Origin: JAPPHA01 sp963662815
Lineage (GTDB): Bacteria; Pseudomonadota; Alphaproteobacteria; Rhodobacterales; Rhodobacteraceae
Reading direction: 5' to 3'
Assembly (NCBI GenBank): GCA_963662815.2
Contig: CAXXWA010000040.1
Coordinates: 186,001-250,000, forward strand
DNA length: 64,000 nt
Positions 62,248-64,000 of this stretch are shown in pieces. How positions within the stretch are numbered: the first letter of the stretch is position 1; each line of letters opens with the position of its first letter. A program made the translations under genes and the position numbers. The notes under the pieces are model-generated. The model did no database searches, had not been told where the DNA came from, and saw only the letters and a list, made by a program, of their open reading frames with translations.

Positions 62248-63846
62248 CGGGCTCGCCACGCCTGCCAGTCCTCGGGCGTGTCAAGATCGACAGTTGCGCC
62301 ATCGCCATCGGTCGGCACGTCCACGACAAAGTCCAGCGCGTCCGCGAGCAGTTCCCTAGCCCCCCTGTCGCCGTCGAGCAGCGCCAGATTCTCGAAGAAT
62401 CTGCGGCCGAACAAGACTGGATGGCCTGCCTTCCCGTCCGCGGTCGCCGCGCGGCAGATTTCGCGCCCGTCGTCAGGCGAGAACGCCGAAACGACCCGGT
62501 TCACGTGGTCGTGCGAAACATCAGGCATGTCTGCCAGCGCGACAAGCACGGCGTCCGATAGCTCCGGAACTGCGCGAAGGCCGGCGCGAAGGCTGTCGGA
62601 CATGCCCGCGGGGATGTCGGGCGCCTCCACGACCTGAACCGGCAAGTCCGCGACTGCAGACCGGCGCCTGCAGTCCCCGCTCGGCACCACGACCACGATG
62701 GCATCGAGCTGGCTCCGCGCCATCGCGCGCGCGGTCCGCGCGATGAGTGGCACGCCGTCCGCCTGCTCCAGCAGCTTGTCCGTGCCGCGCATGCGGGTTG
62801 ACGCGCCGGCCGCCAGGAGGATGCCTGTGACATGCGCCGCCCGCGCGCCACCCGGTGCGCCAAACCTCGGTTGCGGACGCGTCGAGTTTTCTTTCAGAAG
62901 GCCGCCGACCCCCATCGAAGCAATGTCGCGAGAGCCAACAGCGATCCCGCAGGCAATGCGCTCGAGAACCCAGTCTGCGCCGTTGAGGACAGGCGAACGC
63001 GCGCAACCGGGCAAGCCGATGACCGGTCTCCCGCAGTGCTCGGCAAGAAAAAGCAGATTCCCGGGATCCACGGGCATTCCGAAGCGGATGATGCGCCCTC
63101 CGGCCCTCGCCACCCCGGCTGGCGCGGAATCTCTCCGGTCGGATGTGGCGGTCGCCCCTAGAATGAAGATCATTTCGCCATTCGCACGAGTGACGGCGCC
63201 CGCGATGGCGTCCGGAACGTGATAAACGGTCTCGACGGATCGCAGGCGAATTCCAAATGCCTTGAGCCGTTCTTCGACGGACGTCCGTCCCTTCTTGGTC
63301 GCGGCATCCGAGGTGCCGCCGCTGCAGGACAGGATCAACGACGCGTTGTCGTGCTTCCTGCGATGAAGGCGAAGAACATGCTGGCCGAGAAGTTCCGAGA
63401 CGCTTTCAATGACGGGAGCTGAGACCGCGTAAGGAATGATCTTGATCGTGGCGACGAGCTGGCCGGCAGCGACCCGTGCGAAATTTGCGAGCGTCGCGAT
63501 GGTGACAGACTCATCGACCGCGTTCGCGGAGTCTATGGCAGCGGCATCGACCTCGAGAACCCCGTCGCCGCCTGCGACGAGGTTGACGCGTCCGGCAAAG
63601 GGCGCCCTGGCGGTGAAGTCCTCCGAAGACAGGCGCTGTCCTAGCGTCTCGGCAGCCCGATCCTCTCCGACATCGTCTGGCGAAGGCTCGGCAACGACTA
63701 CTTCGTCCGATTCCGGCATCAACAAGCGCGCGGATGTTTGCCTCGGTCAACCGGGTCCCCTTCCTGAGACGTCCGCGCCCCAGCCGCACGGAATGGGCAA
63801 GGATTGCCCCGGCGGCCTCGGTCGCGGAAACAGGGCCGAACCTCAA
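62232..63846 (-). pseudogene. Molybdopterin-binding plus MobA-like cytidylyltransferase fusion with a one-base frameshift
   Basis: Frame 1 starts at a TTG (63844-63846) overlapping the XdhC stop: MRFGPVSATEAAGAILAHSV to NIRALVDAGI. At about 63709 one extra G shifts the frame, and the rest continues as DEVVVAEPSPDDVGEDRAAE to the end at 62232. The first ~330 residues are a MoeA-like molybdopterin-binding domain (LILSCSGGTSDAATKK, VIGLPGCARSPVLNGADW). The C-terminal ~200 are a MobA/MocA nucleotidyltransferase (GILLAAGASTRMRGTDKLLE, VALADMPDVSHDHVNRV). It makes the CMP-form cofactor for xanthine- or CO-dehydrogenase-type enzymes. Confidence 0.88.
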
Positions 63847-64000
63847 TGCCTTGCCCCCCGCCGAAGCCTAAGGGTGATCTCTGCCATGATCGCGACCGCG
63901 ATCTCCGCAGGCGATGACGCACCGATTTCGAGGCCTATCGGTGCGTGGATACGGTCGGACATCGAACGCGAAATTCCGGATTCCTCGAGGCGCTCGACTC
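63843..64000 (-). CDS. XdhC-family protein, C-terminus only (runs off the window)
   Basis: About 52 residues are visible: VERLEESGISRSMSDRIHAP IGLEIGASSPAEIAVAIMAE ITLRLRRGARH. The R-I-H-A-P-I-G-L-E-I-G-A...EIAV motif is the conserved C-terminus of XdhC/CoxI proteins, which insert the sulphurated molybdenum cofactor into xanthine dehydrogenase or related hydroxylases. Its stop overlaps the start of the MobA-like fusion gene (TTGA), so the two form one maturation operon. Confidence 0.85.
   Translation of the reverse strand, partial: VERLEESGISRSMSDRIHAPIGLEIGASSPAEIAVAIMAEITLRLRRGARH

Overview
The window reads as about 64 kb of a GC-rich (roughly 60-65% by eye) alphaproteobacterial chromosome. 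This is inferred from the gene families: a TRAP carboxylate transporter, a ProW with two fused permease domains, a hisB-hisH-hisA-hisF-hisE run, a Puu-like glutamylation operon, XdhC plus a MobA-like cytidylyltransferase, and a bufferin operon. I cannot name the genus. Many insertion-sequence remnants, single-base frameshifts and nonsense mutations suggest either a genome losing genes, as in host-associated or metagenome-assembled lineages, or an assembly with residual indel errors.

Layout. 1-5.1 kb: a partial fatty acid desaturase, TRAP genes dctP-dctQ-dctM on the minus strand, a divergent HutC-type GntR regulator with palindromes between, and a frameshifted PhnD-like gene. 5.1-8.2 kb: a decayed zone with an ISAs1/IS4-like transposase remnant, a HigB/NadS-type toxin broken by a stop next to an intact antitoxin, and an ISNCY transposase remnant. 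8.3-12.1 kb: pyrG, a TerB-like protein, a second PhnD-like protein and a convergent DjlA-like protein. 12.6-16 kb: class I amidotransferase, glutamine synthetase-like ligase and PuuB-like oxidase, probably for polyamine or amine use. 16-18 kb: a duplicated methyltransferase (one copy decayed) flanking a Uma2 gene and a short orphan. 19-23.5 kb: ispA and hisBHAFE. 23.6-28.7 kb: three short-chain dehydrogenases, a MetE C-domain protein and a metallo-beta-lactamase-fold pseudogene. 28.8-30.2 kb: tRNA-Tyr(GTA) and remnants of a DUF499-type ATPase. 31-37.2 kb: a TPP enzyme and a proXVW-type uptake system with a frameshifted binding protein.

37.8-53.3 kb is a large catabolic locus. A LacI regulator and an amidohydrolase converge on a tight ten-gene minus-strand operon: a peptide-type ABC transporter (binding protein, two permeases, two ATPases), then alpha/beta hydrolase, Gfo/Idh/MocA oxidoreductase, creatininase-family amidase, cupin and D-2-hydroxyacid dehydrogenase. 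A second alpha/beta hydrolase diverges from it, followed by a phytoene-dehydrogenase-like flavoprotein. The substrate is unknown. The LacI end is visibly richer in GC than its surroundings.

53.2-55.2 kb holds two families of direct repeats (about 109 bp, and 265 bp identical) around a DUF4338 fragment. 55.2-64 kb: rlmB, a YHS protein, a CoA-binding protein, metY, then bufA-bufB-bufC-bufD, which encodes a modified copper-binding peptide (bufferin), its MNIO maturase, partner protein and DoxX membrane protein. The window ends with an unknown exported protein and convergent molybdenum-hydroxylase maturation genes (MobA-like, frameshifted; XdhC, partial).

The three complete solute-transport operons (TRAP, ProXVW, Dpp-like) each carry a GC-rich stem-loop directly after the binding-protein gene, which would let that gene be expressed above the membrane components.
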